The notes beneath the pieces are model-generated. The model made no database searches. It saw only the letters and a program-made list of their open reading frames with translations, and was not told the DNA's origin. 64,000 bases of DNA from Diphasiastrum complanatum (lineage: Eukaryota > Streptophyta > Lycopodiopsida > Lycopodiales > Lycopodiaceae). Positions 34,490-44,482 of the stretch are shown one piece after another. The translations under genes and the position numbers were made by a program. The first letter of the stretch is position 1. The number at the start of each line of letters is the position of its first letter. The stretch is from NCBI GenBank assembly GCA_029204225.1, contig CM055113.1, positions 23,322,443 through 23,386,442 on the forward strand. Reading direction: 5' to 3'.

Positions 34490-36406
34490 AACTCGAGCCA
34501 ACTCAGACTAGGTATAGTGCCTATGAAAAGGAACTCTTTTCTATAGTCCATGCCCTTAATTAAGACTTGGAGGCATTATTTGTATGGTGCCAACTTTGAG
34601 GTCCTGACAGACCATGGAAGTCTCAGATACCTTCGCAATCAACCTGAGCTTAGAGGTCGGAAAGCTCGTTGGGCAGAGTTGATGCAAGAGTTTGATATGT
34701 CTATCAGATATAGACTGGGGAAATTCAATACAGTAGCAGATGCCCTTAGCAGAATGCCTATGATAAACGAGCTGAGTTACTCAGATTCGTAATGAGTTAC
34801 TCGAGTCCTTGAGAGGGAAGTGCCAGCATGATGCATTCTTCTCTACTATCTGGAACTCAGTCCAGAGCAGACAGAAACAGACTCCAGAACCAGTTCCCGG
34901 GGCTGGTGCTAGTTCATCCAAGAATACGGCAGCTTCTAGTGAGGATGATGATGAGTCCGAGTATACGTCAAATGACGTTGAGATTCTGAGCCTGTATTAC
35001 CCAAGCAAACCCTAGTGGTTGAGGGTCAGTTGACTCAAGGATTCAAATGGAAACAGTATTCCATTCAGGATGAGTACTTGCTCTATAGAGATAGAGTATG
35101 TCCCCAATTCAGAGGATGACAGGCAGCAGGTCCTATATGAATGTCATGACAATCCTAGTGCGGGACACCTAGGCATACAGAAGACCTATGAGCTTCTTCG
35201 TAGGCAATTTTTTTGGCCCATTATGAAAAAGGACGTCCAACAATATGTAACTAGTTGCCAGAAATGTGAAGTAAACAAAGTAGAGCGTTTAAAGGCAGGA
35301 GGGTTGTTGCAACCCTTAGAAATACCAGCTAGTAAATGGGAGAGTATCTCCAAGGATTTTATAGTAGGCCTGCCTAAAACCCAAAAGGGTAATGATGCTA
35401 TATGGGTCACAGTTGACCGTCTGACCAAAATTGATCATTTTATTCCGACCAAAACAACCGTTAGAGCTCCAGAGTTAGCGAGGTTGTTTGTAGATGGGCT
35501 ATTTAAATTGTACGGTCTACCTTCTGGCATAGTCAGCGACCGGGACAGTAAGATGGAAATTTTTGGAGGGCAGTATTCCATCATCTGTATACTAAACTTA
35601 ATATGAGTACCACCGACCATCCACAGATGGACGGTCAAACAGAGAGGGTAAATCAGGTGCTGGAGGATATGCTTCGAGCATACGTCAGCAAGAAGCAGAC
35701 TAATTGGGAGGAGTATCTCTCGATATTAGAGTTTGCTTACAACAGTACCAAACATTCAGCTACGGGATACAGCCCATTTATGCTGATGTACGGTTTTCAG
35801 CCATGCTCACCCACAGCTGTAGGGTTCAAACAAGAAAAGGTTGAAGCAGCCAGAAACTTTTTAGAGGACCTAAACCAGATGATAGAACATGCTAAGCGTA
35901 GCCTTAGGCAGTCCCAGGATTGTGCCAGGCATTATGCAAATCCACACAGACGGGATGTGCAGTTCTCCGCTAGTGAGAAAGTCTACTTGAGAGTCCTAGT
36001 TGACTCTAAAACCCTCAAATTAGGAGTGTGTGCTAAGTTGCCTCCTAGGTATTGTGGTCCCTTTACCATCAGTAGGAGACTAGGCGAGGTCACCTATGAA
36101 CTAGAACTCCCACACAGTAGTAAGGTTTTTCCAGTCTTTCATGTAAGTCAGTTACGAAAAGCCTTAGCCAGATCATAAAATCTGGTAGGGGACAGTGTTC
36201 TAGTTCTCCCATTGGATTCTCAGCAACCTCCACATGAGCCAGAGGAGATTCTTGATAGTAGAGAGACGCAGACTCGTCATACTCTATACCGAGAATACCT
36301 GGTCAAGTGGAATGATCAGCCTGTTGAGAATGCCAGTTTGGAAAGAGGCAACGTCCTTCGCAAGATTTTTCCAGACTTTGTCTTAGAGGACCAAGATGGT
36401 TCTTAA
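34490..36406 (+). pseudogene. gypsy RNase H-integrase-chromodomain remnant
   Basis: A second plus-strand chromovirus. RNase H end: YSAYEKELFSIVHAL near 34530, frameshift, then TWRHYLYGANFEVLTDHGSL and VADALSRMP. Integrase from about 35130: HDNPSAGHLGIQKTYELLRR and CQKCEVNK (zinc); SKDFIVGLPKT; SDRDSK near 35535; frameshift near 35560; DGQTERVNQ near 35632; GPF module (LPPRYCGPFTI). After TAA at 36176, the chromodomain continues (PEEILDSRETQTRHTLYREY, LVKWNDQPVENASLE) to TAA at 36404. All three integrase acidic residues survive, but frameshifts and stops break the polyprotein. Confidence 0.88.
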
Positions 36407-36417
36407 GGGGGAGGTAG
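36402..36417 (+). promoter_or_regulatory. polypurine tract of the gypsy element
   Basis: TTAAGGGGGAGGTAG sits between the chromodomain stop and the LTR start TGTTACGAGC. Confidence 0.85.
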
Positions 36418-36806
36418 TGTTACGAGCTCGTGACCAGTGCCGAACCCTAGAGAACACAGATAGGTCAAATACCACACTCAGGGTCGTGTCCAGCATACAC
36501 GACCAACAGGGCAAGACAGTGTGAGTAGTGTGCCCCAGCACGGTCCATACCCATGGCGGGCCTAACACAGTCTAGGGAACCTGTCAACAGGACAGGGCCC
36601 CCAGTTGGGTCCCGACGTGCAGTCGGCCACGTCAGTCCCACATGGCCAACACTTGGCAGTATGCATGCTACCAGTCCTCACACTGGGCTAGGAGGGGCTT
36701 ACTCTATATCAGGGAGTAGGCAAGGTTGGGTGGATCAGTTAGTGTTTGCCCTACTGTGGTGTTAGGATCGATTACAACCTGGGAGATCACGCATAGTTTG
36801 TGTACA
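36418..36806 (+). repeat. 3' LTR of the 34.5-36.4 kb gypsy element
   Basis: Begins TGTTACGAGCTCG right after the polypurine tract. The right end is set at about GTGTACA near 36806 but is uncertain. It is GC-rich, with GTGACC and CACGACC motifs. No second copy lies upstream in the window because the 5' part of the element is lost. Confidence 0.65.
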
Positions 36807-36820
36807 CATACCTAACTTAC

Positions 36821-37250
36821 CTGAGGGGGGAAGGGATGTTACAACTTTTACTCCCTATCCTGGTTATTTACAATTTTATGCGTAGATGTAAAAGAATGTA
36901 AACAAAACTATTATTAGAGTTACTGAGCCTTTAAGTCAAATGTTGAGCCTTGGTGTAGGGTATTGGGTCATTAATTAGGAGTGGTTGGACTAACCTCAAA
37001 AGTAGGAGAGTTGACTAGTCAACGATACATGTGTCATATGCTCAATAGGACACTTCGTCCAATAAATGAGTGACACGTGTCAGGTTGACTGGTCAAACAT
37101 GACACGCCATATGCTCATTGGGACACTTGGTCCAGTGCGTGAGTGACACATGTCAGTCTCCGTGCTTTCCTACCTGTCAGGGTATTGCCAAGTGGCAAGT
37201 GTTGACTGTGCATGGAGTTTGTCATGCAATATGTGTCAGGGTTAAGGGGT
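36821..37250 (+). repeat. second polypurine tract and LTR
   Basis: CTGAGGGGGGAAGGGA (36821-36836) is followed by a new LTR start, TGTTACAACTTTTACTCC. This is the 3' end of another gypsy element whose coding part is missing, directly behind the first LTR. The right limit near 37250 is a guess. Confidence 0.55.
37011..37156. repeat. ~74-bp tandem duplication inside the LTR
   Basis: Units start at 37011 and 37085. Each holds TTGACTRGTCAA, CATATGCTCAwtrGGACACT and GTGACACRTGTCAG. The short palindromes TTGACTAGTCAA and TGACACGTGTCA occur in the units and could be protein-binding sites in the LTR promoter. Confidence 0.75.
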
Positions 37251-37254
37251 GCTT

Positions 37255-38385
37255 GAGGATTGCATAATTGAGTAGAGGACAAAGAAATGCATCTCTGCTT
37301 TCGACTGTTCCATGAAATGGGTACTCCTGCAAGAAAACATAGCTAGCCAAAAGTGGATTTTTTGGTATCCACGTCTCCAGCCTAGTCTGAGTCAGAATAG
37401 GCTTTTGATTAATGCATCCTCTGAATTTCCATCATAACACAAAGCATAGTGCTTTGTGGCTTGTATGTACCTCGGCACTCTTTGCAAAGCTTTCCAATGT
37501 GGTAGGCTTGTATTGGACATGTCTTGGGACAATGTGTTGATAGTGTAGGCAAGATCAGGTTGTGTGCAGCCGAGGAGTTCAATGGTATGTTAAGGGCGTT
37601 CAGATGGCAAGGAGCAAATGGCCTGTCATAATCTCAAGCTAACAAACGTTGAGTTTTCTGAGTGAAAGTCTTGTATGCTGAGTTACTACTGACCGGTGGA
37701 GATCAATCCATTGCCTTCAAACATACATGAGGGAGCCAATGATTGACTGATAGGGGTATTGAACATCTCCTTCTATTCTCTCTTAGTATTCGGGCACATG
37801 TCCTTAGATAGTTTGAATCCTGGATGAGTCTATGCATTTGCAGTCTTCCATGCCATACCTGTGAAGCACATTGATTAATCATTGATAAAAATATAGTGCA
37901 GAACCCAAAGAGGGTGTGCTCATAGGGCTGCACAAATCATTATGAATCAATTCTAGAATGGACTTAGCTCTTGTGGCTTGTCCTTTGGGAAATCTTGATC
38001 CAGGTTGTTTTCCTAGTAAGCAGACTTGTTGAGTGTCAGTGGAGGCAGCATCGAAATTCATATCGACCATATGATTATGATGCATGTACAAGATAGCTCT
38101 TATAGTCAAGTGTCCTAGTCGTTGATGCCATAATTTGGGAATTGCCCACATTCATTGTAAGTGCATGTTCGTGACTCAAGATATATAGTTCCCTTGTCTA
38201 TTTGCAGAGAAAATTTCATTGAAACAAGGTTCGATAACCTTGATATGTAATCTTGTTGATATACAATAGATTTTTTGTTAACTTGGGTACATAAAGTACT
38301 CCAGTGATTAATCTCGAAATACCATCTGGGAATTGAAGTAGAACAGACCCTTGGCCTTCTATCTTGTGAGCAACTACCAAGATCC
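37255..38385 (-). pseudogene. copia remnant (integrase and RNase H parts)
   Basis: The minus strand shows LWHQRLGHLTIRAI near 38130, CLLGKQPGSRFPKGQAT near 38020 and LELIHNDLCSPMSTPSLGSA (integrase start) near 37950. Lower down, near 37500-37260, are HWKALQRVPRYIQATKHYAL and DALIK, from the end of the reverse transcriptase and the RNase H. The middle (integrase core and most of the reverse transcriptase) is deleted. Frameshifts are frequent. Confidence 0.75.
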
Positions 38386-38394
38386 ACAATATGC

Positions 38395-39189
38395 TGAAAA
38401 AAAAATAGGCTGGAAAAGGTATTGAAGTAAGGCGCCGATCAGCCTCCTATCAATAGCTGAAACGGAGAGCAAGTTGGTGAAGAGAACCGCTGAAAATGAG
38501 AACATAGTAGAGCCTGGGCAGCAGCTACCGAATCTGAAAAATGATGAGTAAAATAGCTGAAAATAATGGTGATGTAGGGCGCTAGACAACCTCCAATCCA
38601 AAATGGACAGCAAATTGGTGACGAAAAGTGTCGAAAATGATGAGGTAGTAGGGCGCTGGACAACAACTACCAAATCTACAAAAACAACAAAAATCTGCTA
38701 AAAAAATCAACGAAACTGATGGGTAGTAGGGCACTGGACAGCCACCACCAATCTGCAAAAAAATGACGGAGAAAATCGATGGAAGTCGTTGGACAACCAC
38801 CACCAAATCTGCAGGAAAGTGCTCTGATACCAAGTTACAAGCTAAGATTCACTAGCTATGCTAGAAAGCCGGACTTAAGCTAGAAAGCAAGAAGAGAGAA
38901 TGCTTTAAGGAGGCTAAAGAGGAGCAATCATCATCAATTGAGTAAAGGAATACAATGTTGCCCTACATATACCCTCTCCCTGAATCAAATAGAGGATTCA
39001 AAAAAGGGAGGGAACAAGATTTGGAGGGAAAATAGTGCGGGGCCCCACTCCAAATCAATGTGACCAAGTCCTAAAAATATGACCAAATAGGGCCCAAGGC
39101 CAGTATATGAATAAAAAGGGCCCTTAGGCCTGCTTATGCATAATAACGAATAAAAGAATGGACGCGGCGAATGTAATGAGCCAAGTCTA
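38395..39189 (-). mobile_element. gypsy leader, primer site and 5' LTR fragment
   Basis: A relative of the 24.8-31.5 kb chromovirus. The LTR is 38838-39189 (shares GCGCGGC, GGGCCCAAGGCC, GCCTGCTTATGCATA and GCGAATGTAATGAGCC with the other). The primer site is 38821-38832 (GCTCTGATACCA on plus). The leader 38395-38820 holds loose repeats of GTAGGGCGCTGGACAAC and ACCAAATCTGCAAAAA. The LTR's TG end has become CA, and gag is absent: the copia remnant starts where gag would be. Confidence 0.75.
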
Positions 39190-39285
39190 TAACTGACACC
39201 CACTCGAAGTGAACAAAATTTTTATGTATTGAACGACCCTCTAACTGCATTTAACAAGGTCAAAAATAAGAGGCCAGAAATTTAC

Positions 39286-39422
39286 CTCTTTGAAAATCTC
39301 ACTGATTTTCCTGAATGAGATATCTTTTGCTCCCGGTGCATCAATCATGAAACCTTTGTACATAATGTGCCTGATTAATGGCATTAGAAACCATCCAGCT
39401 ATTCTCTCCCACAAGAGAGCAC
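39286..39422 (-). other. exon-like segment, unknown protein
   Basis: A 137-nt minus-strand frame bounded by GGGTGTAG|GTGCTC (acceptor) and AAAGAG|GTAAAT (donor). It encodes ALLWERIAGWFLMPLIRHIM then YKGFMIDAPGAKDISFRKIS. The first part is hydrophobic and the rest charged, with an unbroken frame. I do not recognise it. It could be an exon of a host gene, or chance; no joining exons were proven. Confidence 0.35.
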
Positions 39423-39763
39423 CTACACCCAGCAACACAACAGTTAAAAAGTTTCGAAAGAGACATTGAAACTTGCAAGCCAGCAATGCCATATACAAAT
39501 TAATATTCCGGGTAAATATGTGAGACCATGCAAAATTTTCCCATTTTCAACAGAAGCAAATGAGATTTTGAAGCTTTAAAAACCATAGTTTACAAAACTG
39601 ACCATTTTCAATAGTAGGAGAGATTAAACATGGGAATGTACATGGAGGAATAAAATGTATAACGTATGCTCTTATAAATTATTGACAATTGAACACTGGT
39701 ATTATTATTAACAAGCAATAAGGGCATAAACACAGCCTTATAAGTTTTTATGGGTTAGAAGTA

Positions 39764-39970
39764 TTACTGCGTCAATGGTTTGAGGCAGCTATAGCTATAG
39801 GCCTTGCTAACTTGAGCTTTGAGGCCAGGTCTTGCAACAATCTTTGGCAAAGGTCCACAAGAAATCAATGAAGAGGATCCACGACAAAGGTTGTCATTCA
39901 CGAATTCGCTCAGAGTCCAGTACCTCAGGAAACTTTCAGTTCGATTTATTGAGTTCAATCCCCTAAAAAA
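39764..39970 (-). other. short frame with targeting-peptide look
   Basis: A minus-strand ATG frame of 64 codons (MNSINRTESFLRYWTLSEFV…). It is rich in Ser, Arg and Leu and poor in acidic residues towards its C-terminus, like an organelle transit peptide. It lies upstream of the exon-like segment at 39286-39422 on the same strand. No splice link was established, so this is weak. Confidence 0.2.
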
Positions 39971-40139
39971 AATTTCTAAGTTGTAGCAAAAAAATTTAGC
40001 TACTTGGGATCCCTAGTCAATGTTTCCTTGTGCTGTGCTGTGATATCTGAGAAAATGCAACTTGGCATTGGGCTCTTAATATTCTAATTACCTATTCAGA
40101 TGAAAAATGGAGCTATATCCATGAATTATTTTTTGATAA

Positions 40140-40432
40140 CAAAGTACCCTGTACCAAGTTGTAAGGTGGACTGTTGAAGTGTATGATGAAAGAGAGGAGA
40201 TTGATCTGGAGATAGGTGCATGCCACCCAACCATGGTCATCCAATAGTTCATCAGCAGTACTTGCAATGCCAACTCCAAAAGCTCATCGGACATTATATT
40301 CCACGTTGGAATGTCATGATATCCTACAGGTCTAAAGCCAGTGGGCATGTCAAGTAAAACAAAATCAATGGAATATGTAACACTCTTCTCCCTCCTAGAC
40401 CTTTCCCCAATACAGAACTCCTTCAACAACTC
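40140..40432 (-). other. exon-like frame, possible methyltransferase-like segment
   Basis: A minus-strand open frame following an acceptor-like TTTTTCAATACAG|GAG at 40432. It reads SIDFVLLDMPTGFRPVGYHD, then IPTWNIMSDELLELALQVLL. The arrangement of hydrophobic strand, DMPT, and an SDELLELA helix resembles motif IV and downstream helix of amino-methyltransferases (usual form D/N-PP-Y/F). Pro2 and the aromatic residue are altered, so activity is doubtful. Identification is tentative. Confidence 0.3.
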
Positions 40433-40723
40433 CTGTATTGAAAAAGATCATCGACTGTATTCTAGTTTCTCAATATGATTTCTCTTTTTTTTTTCCAAAA
40501 TGTCATTACTTGTCGACCGCACAACCTGTTATAAGGCAATAGAAATTTACAACAGACCATATAGGTTATCTATTCACTTTCATCAGTTGGGAGGCCCTGG
40601 CACTCGCTATGGCAAAAGTATTTGAAAGACCTATCTTGCTAAAAACTGGAAATAAGTATAGCTCTAACTTCGCTAAGTGGAACGAGGAGCTGTGAAGTGG
40701 AATATTTATCACCCACTATTATT

Positions 40724-41247
40724 CTAGACATAATATCGATATATGTAGTTTACTTCTGATTTTTGTCTGATTGTCACATGATGAGTCTCCTTTTACGTGA
40801 ATATAAGATTTGAACTGGTTGTCTTCTTTATTGTTTCCTTGTTAAGGCTACATATTTCTGAGAGATGTTTCGATTTCTATATGACATATCCTGTGCCTAG
40901 ACATAATATAGATATATGTAGTTTACTTCTGATTTTTGTCTGATTGTCACATGATGAGTCTCCTTTTACGTGAATATAAGATTTGAACTGGTTGTCTTCT
41001 TTATTGTTTCCTTGTTAAGGCTACATATTTCTGAGAGATGTTTCGATTTCTATATGACATATCCTGTGCCTAGACATAATATCGATATATGTAGTTTACT
41101 TCTGATTTTTGTCTGATTGTCACGTGATGAGTCTCCTTTTATGTGAATATAAATAAGATTTGAACTGGTTGTCTTCTTTATTGTTTCCTTGTTAAGGCTA
41201 CATATTTCTGAGAGATGTTTCGATTTCTATATGACATATCCTGTGCC
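40724..41247. repeat. 173-bp tandem array, three copies
   Basis: Copies start at 40724, 40897 and 41070 (CTAGACATAATAT…). They are nearly identical, with single-base changes such as ATATCGAT/ATATAGAT and a 4-base insertion (AAAT) in copy 3. A partial repeat of CTATATGACATATYC follows copy 3. No protein frame is conserved. Confidence 0.95.
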
Positions 41248-41249
41248 TA

Positions 41250-42860
41250 TATGACATATTCGGTGTTGCTAACAAAGTAGTATCTTTGCTGTATAACAAG
41301 TTTCTATCAGATAATGACCATCTTACCGGTCATTAATCGAATGGGAAAACCTGATTTATTACATACAAACGTCCTCATATATGTTTTGTTGGTATCCTCA
41401 AAACTTATGTCTTGGGTCATAGATACATAGCATACACTATGGGCTTTTCTGGAACGCCCACATGTGTTCCATGTGGAATTTTAGTTTTCTAAAAATTACA
41501 TTACATATATATTTGTTTTTTTCAGAATTTTTTTTGAAAAGCTTTAGATTCCTCGATTTGCCTTGGAAACTAGTGGAAAGTACGAAACTTTAGAAACTAG
41601 TTCCCTCAAATCAGAACTGCCTCAGATGTGATCGCGACTTGTCCTGTAATCAGCACTGCCTCAGATTTATGTGATCGTCCTTTCTCCCAGTTCTGTAAAA
41701 TGTTTACAGTTTAGGTAACGTAAGCTGATTGTGTAACATAACGAAGATTGACAAGCCAAACTTCCAAAGTCCGTGAAGCTGGCATCCTGTCAGAAACTCT
41801 AAGGTGCATCGATCCTGCCAGAAAGGACCCTATGCTGTCAGAAAGGAGCTAACAAGCTACACTGCCAGAGAGCAAATCCTACGCTGTCAGCAACCCTAAA
41901 AAATCACACGTCGAAAGGGCTTTTCAAATCGGATGCAAAACCCTTTAAACATTGGGCATTCAAAGGCTCTTTTCAGAAAAGACTTTTGAACATCTTACAA
42001 AAAAGTGAATCAAATCGATTTATATTACATTCTGTACGGATGGGATGGTAAATTCTGTACCTTTTGGTACAGAACTGTGTTCTATGCCTTAGGTACCGAT
42101 GAGTCAAGTAGTTCTTGCTGGCTAACAATTTTTCATATGGATTCTTCGGCATTTTGGGTTGCAACGATATTTTGTTCTGAGCTTTACTTATTGACATGAC
42201 TGACTCAGATTGAGTTTGTGAATTTGAATATATTCCAATCTCAAAAGGAGATATAGCCTCATATGTCTAGACCCTTGATTCTACATACTCAGAACTACTG
42301 TGATTGTACATACTTGATTCTAAAGAACACTTCTATTCATCCATGGAAACTTCATATCAGCACTCTATGATATCTTCTTGCCAACGTTTTAGCACACCGC
42401 CCTTGCCCGATCTAATACCACTATGTATCAGCAAGCAGTCCCCCCAGTCCTTGTTACTCTAAGCTTATCCCCTTTTGAATTAGCATATCATAGTTTAGCA
42501 TGAAGTGACTATAATGAAGTTAGCATTATAACACACAACACGTTTCAAATATAGCAACGCGGAAATGTCAGAACGCCACATTTTGGATGTGCAGCGCATC
42601 CCTGAACAGGCCAACATTGGAAAGGTGCTTGGGAATGTGCTCTAGTGTCACAATTCTTGCACAAATCCAAAAACCAAAATATTGGGGAAAGTGAAAAAAA
42701 AAACTTCAGAGGTACTTTACATGTATAGTTATATAATCAAAATAGCCCCTAACTAGTATACTTTTAGACATTGGTCTAGTTACCATTAAGGGCATGCCCT
42801 TATGGGACCAAGGTACCATAGGCTGCCATAATCTCTAAAAGGTTCCACTAAGGGCTTCTA
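41250..42860. other. intergenic, no gene recognised
   Basis: Apart from the CTGYCAG cluster, I see no gene-like frame or repeat. The end near 42865-42876 (GTATATATAGGGC) looks like a TATA box of the LTR-like segment preceding the primer-site-like sequence at 42990. Confidence 0.45.
41785..41895. repeat. degenerate CTGYCAGAAAGG cluster
   Basis: CTGTCAGAAA, CTGCCAGAAAGGA, CTGTCAGAAAGGA, CTGCCAGAGAG and CTGTCAGCAA occur in order, spaced about 20-27 bases. This is a short, diverged tandem repeat. Confidence 0.55.
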
Positions 42861-43536
42861 GATAGTATATATAGGGCTGTCATTTAGTCACTTGGGCTCG
42901 TGGGAGAACCCTTTGCTATTGCTTGTAGGGCTTTAGCCATCAACTATATCAGACGCTCTTGGCCATTCTTCGTGAGATGTTGCTTATTGTGGGCATCAGA
43001 GCACTTTCCTACCTTGCGTGGAGTGCTACTTTTTCCTCTAGGAGGATGCATTTCCAGCAAATATTAGCAACCTATTGCTCTCCACAATTGGCAGATCTTC
43101 TCCACATTTGGCTGGCTATTTTCTGCAGGTTTGTCTGATCAACGTGCATTTTTCAGTGGCTCTTTACCTCTAATTTGGGGGACCTCCATCTCTTTTACCA
43201 GACCTTCCCATTGCCATTTTCAAGCTATATTTGGCAGCAATAAACATCATTTTGGCTGCTATTTTCCGCTATCTTTGGTGGCAGCTTTAGGGGAGTTTTT
43301 CTGCTAAACTTTGTCCTATTTATTTTGAACAGCCACTATGGAGCCTCTATACTTATTTCTAGCAACTTATCTGAAGCTGCTTCCTCACTAGCAGACACCG
43401 ACAAGGACTCACAAGCTGCCCAACAAGTAGCAGTCACCACTCTCCCCATACTACTAACAACACCGACGCCGCCAAATTTACCAAAGGCACAACATTTGGG
43501 AGGGGGGGAGAAGATGGGAATGTCATTCCCCAAGAT

Positions 43537-43935
43537 ATGGCAGTAGCCCAGCAGGAACATGCCCAACAAGTCCACGTTCTCACAGACACATCGACATATT
43601 TTGACGCTGCGGACCTGATGGAGATAATTGACGACGAAGATGGCAAGGCAAATCAGTCTGGGGGAATTCAGATCCCACTAGTTAGTGTCACCACCCTGAC
43701 GACTCCGCCCATCATTCCCACATCCACCATTCTGACCACCACCATCTCTACTAACGTCATTCCTCTATTTTTGCCATTGCCACCTCCACTTCCTCATCAG
43801 CCTATATTTTCTGGACTAACACCACCCACCCATACCCCTGATCAATATCCGACAAATTCTAATCCCGAAGAGCTATCAGAAGCAGCAAAACGTTCCATGA
43901 TCAGCCTATCCGAGACCAACTACCACATGCATTGA
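43537..43935 (+). CDS. hypothetical protein, Thr/Pro-rich, gag position
   Basis: ATG at 43537, 132 residues. The N-terminal part is acidic (DTSTYFDAADLMEIIDDEDG). The middle is rich in Thr, Ile and Pro (TTLTTPPIIPTSTILTTTIS), followed by PLPPPLPHQP and a polar end. No known domain, no zinc knuckle and no signal peptide are seen. It follows a leader with a degenerate primer site, the usual place for gag. Overlapping frames before it (43325-43546, ending in SFPKIWQ) may be its upstream part after a frameshift. Not recognised. Confidence 0.35.
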   Translation: MAVAQQEHAQQVHVLTDTSTYFDAADLMEIIDDEDGKANQSGGIQIPLVSVTTLTTPPIIPTSTILTTTISTNVIPLFLPLPPPLPHQPIFSGLTPPTHTPDQYPTNSNPEELSEAAKRSMISLSETNYHMH

Positions 43936-44477
43936 CTGGTAAGCCAACAACAAGTGTTGGAAAATAAGGTCAAACATCACATCAGACAATTGCCGAGCAA
44001 AAAAAGTTAGTAAAAGAAAAAGAAAAAGAGACAAAAGTGATGAAAGCCACGATGGTCGAGCAGATAGCAGCGTTAAAAGAGGTTCAGCAGCAACTTAAGC
44101 ACCAGTGGCCCAGATCTACTAATCATGAGATGGATCGTCTGGCGCGGTGACAGTTGATCTCAAACATATACAGTTCCAAGCTCCACAAGCTCCAGCCATC
44201 CGGATGGAGAAGTATATATGGCTGATTCAGAAAAGAGAAGCCGAAAAGGGAAATTATTAGAATGTTGTGGCAAAACAGGCAAAGGTCATCCTCGACTCCC
44301 AAAAGCAGTTAAAAGAGGTGACGAAGACCCTGCAGCAAGTCTTGGACAAAGTGAACCAGCTTTGGAACACAGCGTGCAAGGCCCAAGCGGGAGCCTCAGA
44401 GCAAAAACCAAGGGACAATGATAGAGATGACGGAACAGACAATAATAACGGGCAAACCCAGCTGCACGATGGTAGTT

Positions 44478-44482
44478 CGGGT
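44478..44482. repeat. target site duplication, left copy (CGGGT)
   Basis: CGGGT directly before the 5' LTR of the copia element; the same five bases follow the 3' LTR at 49684-49688. Confidence 0.93.

Larger units (their letters stand above)
42865..44482 (+). mobile_element. 5' part of an unrecognised retroelement
   Basis: A TATA-like GTATATATAGG at 42868 is followed by TGGGCATCAGAGCA at 42990-43003, close to the Met-tRNA primer site (TGGTATCAGAGC) with two changes. A pyrimidine-rich leader follows. The frames after it are a gag-like 133-codon ORF at 43537 and Lys/Gln-rich coiled-coil-like pieces (ILDSQKQLKEVTKTLQQVLD near 44275). The copia element inserted at 44483 separates it from its continuation at 49689. 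The target duplication shows the two sides were once contiguous. Confidence 0.5.
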
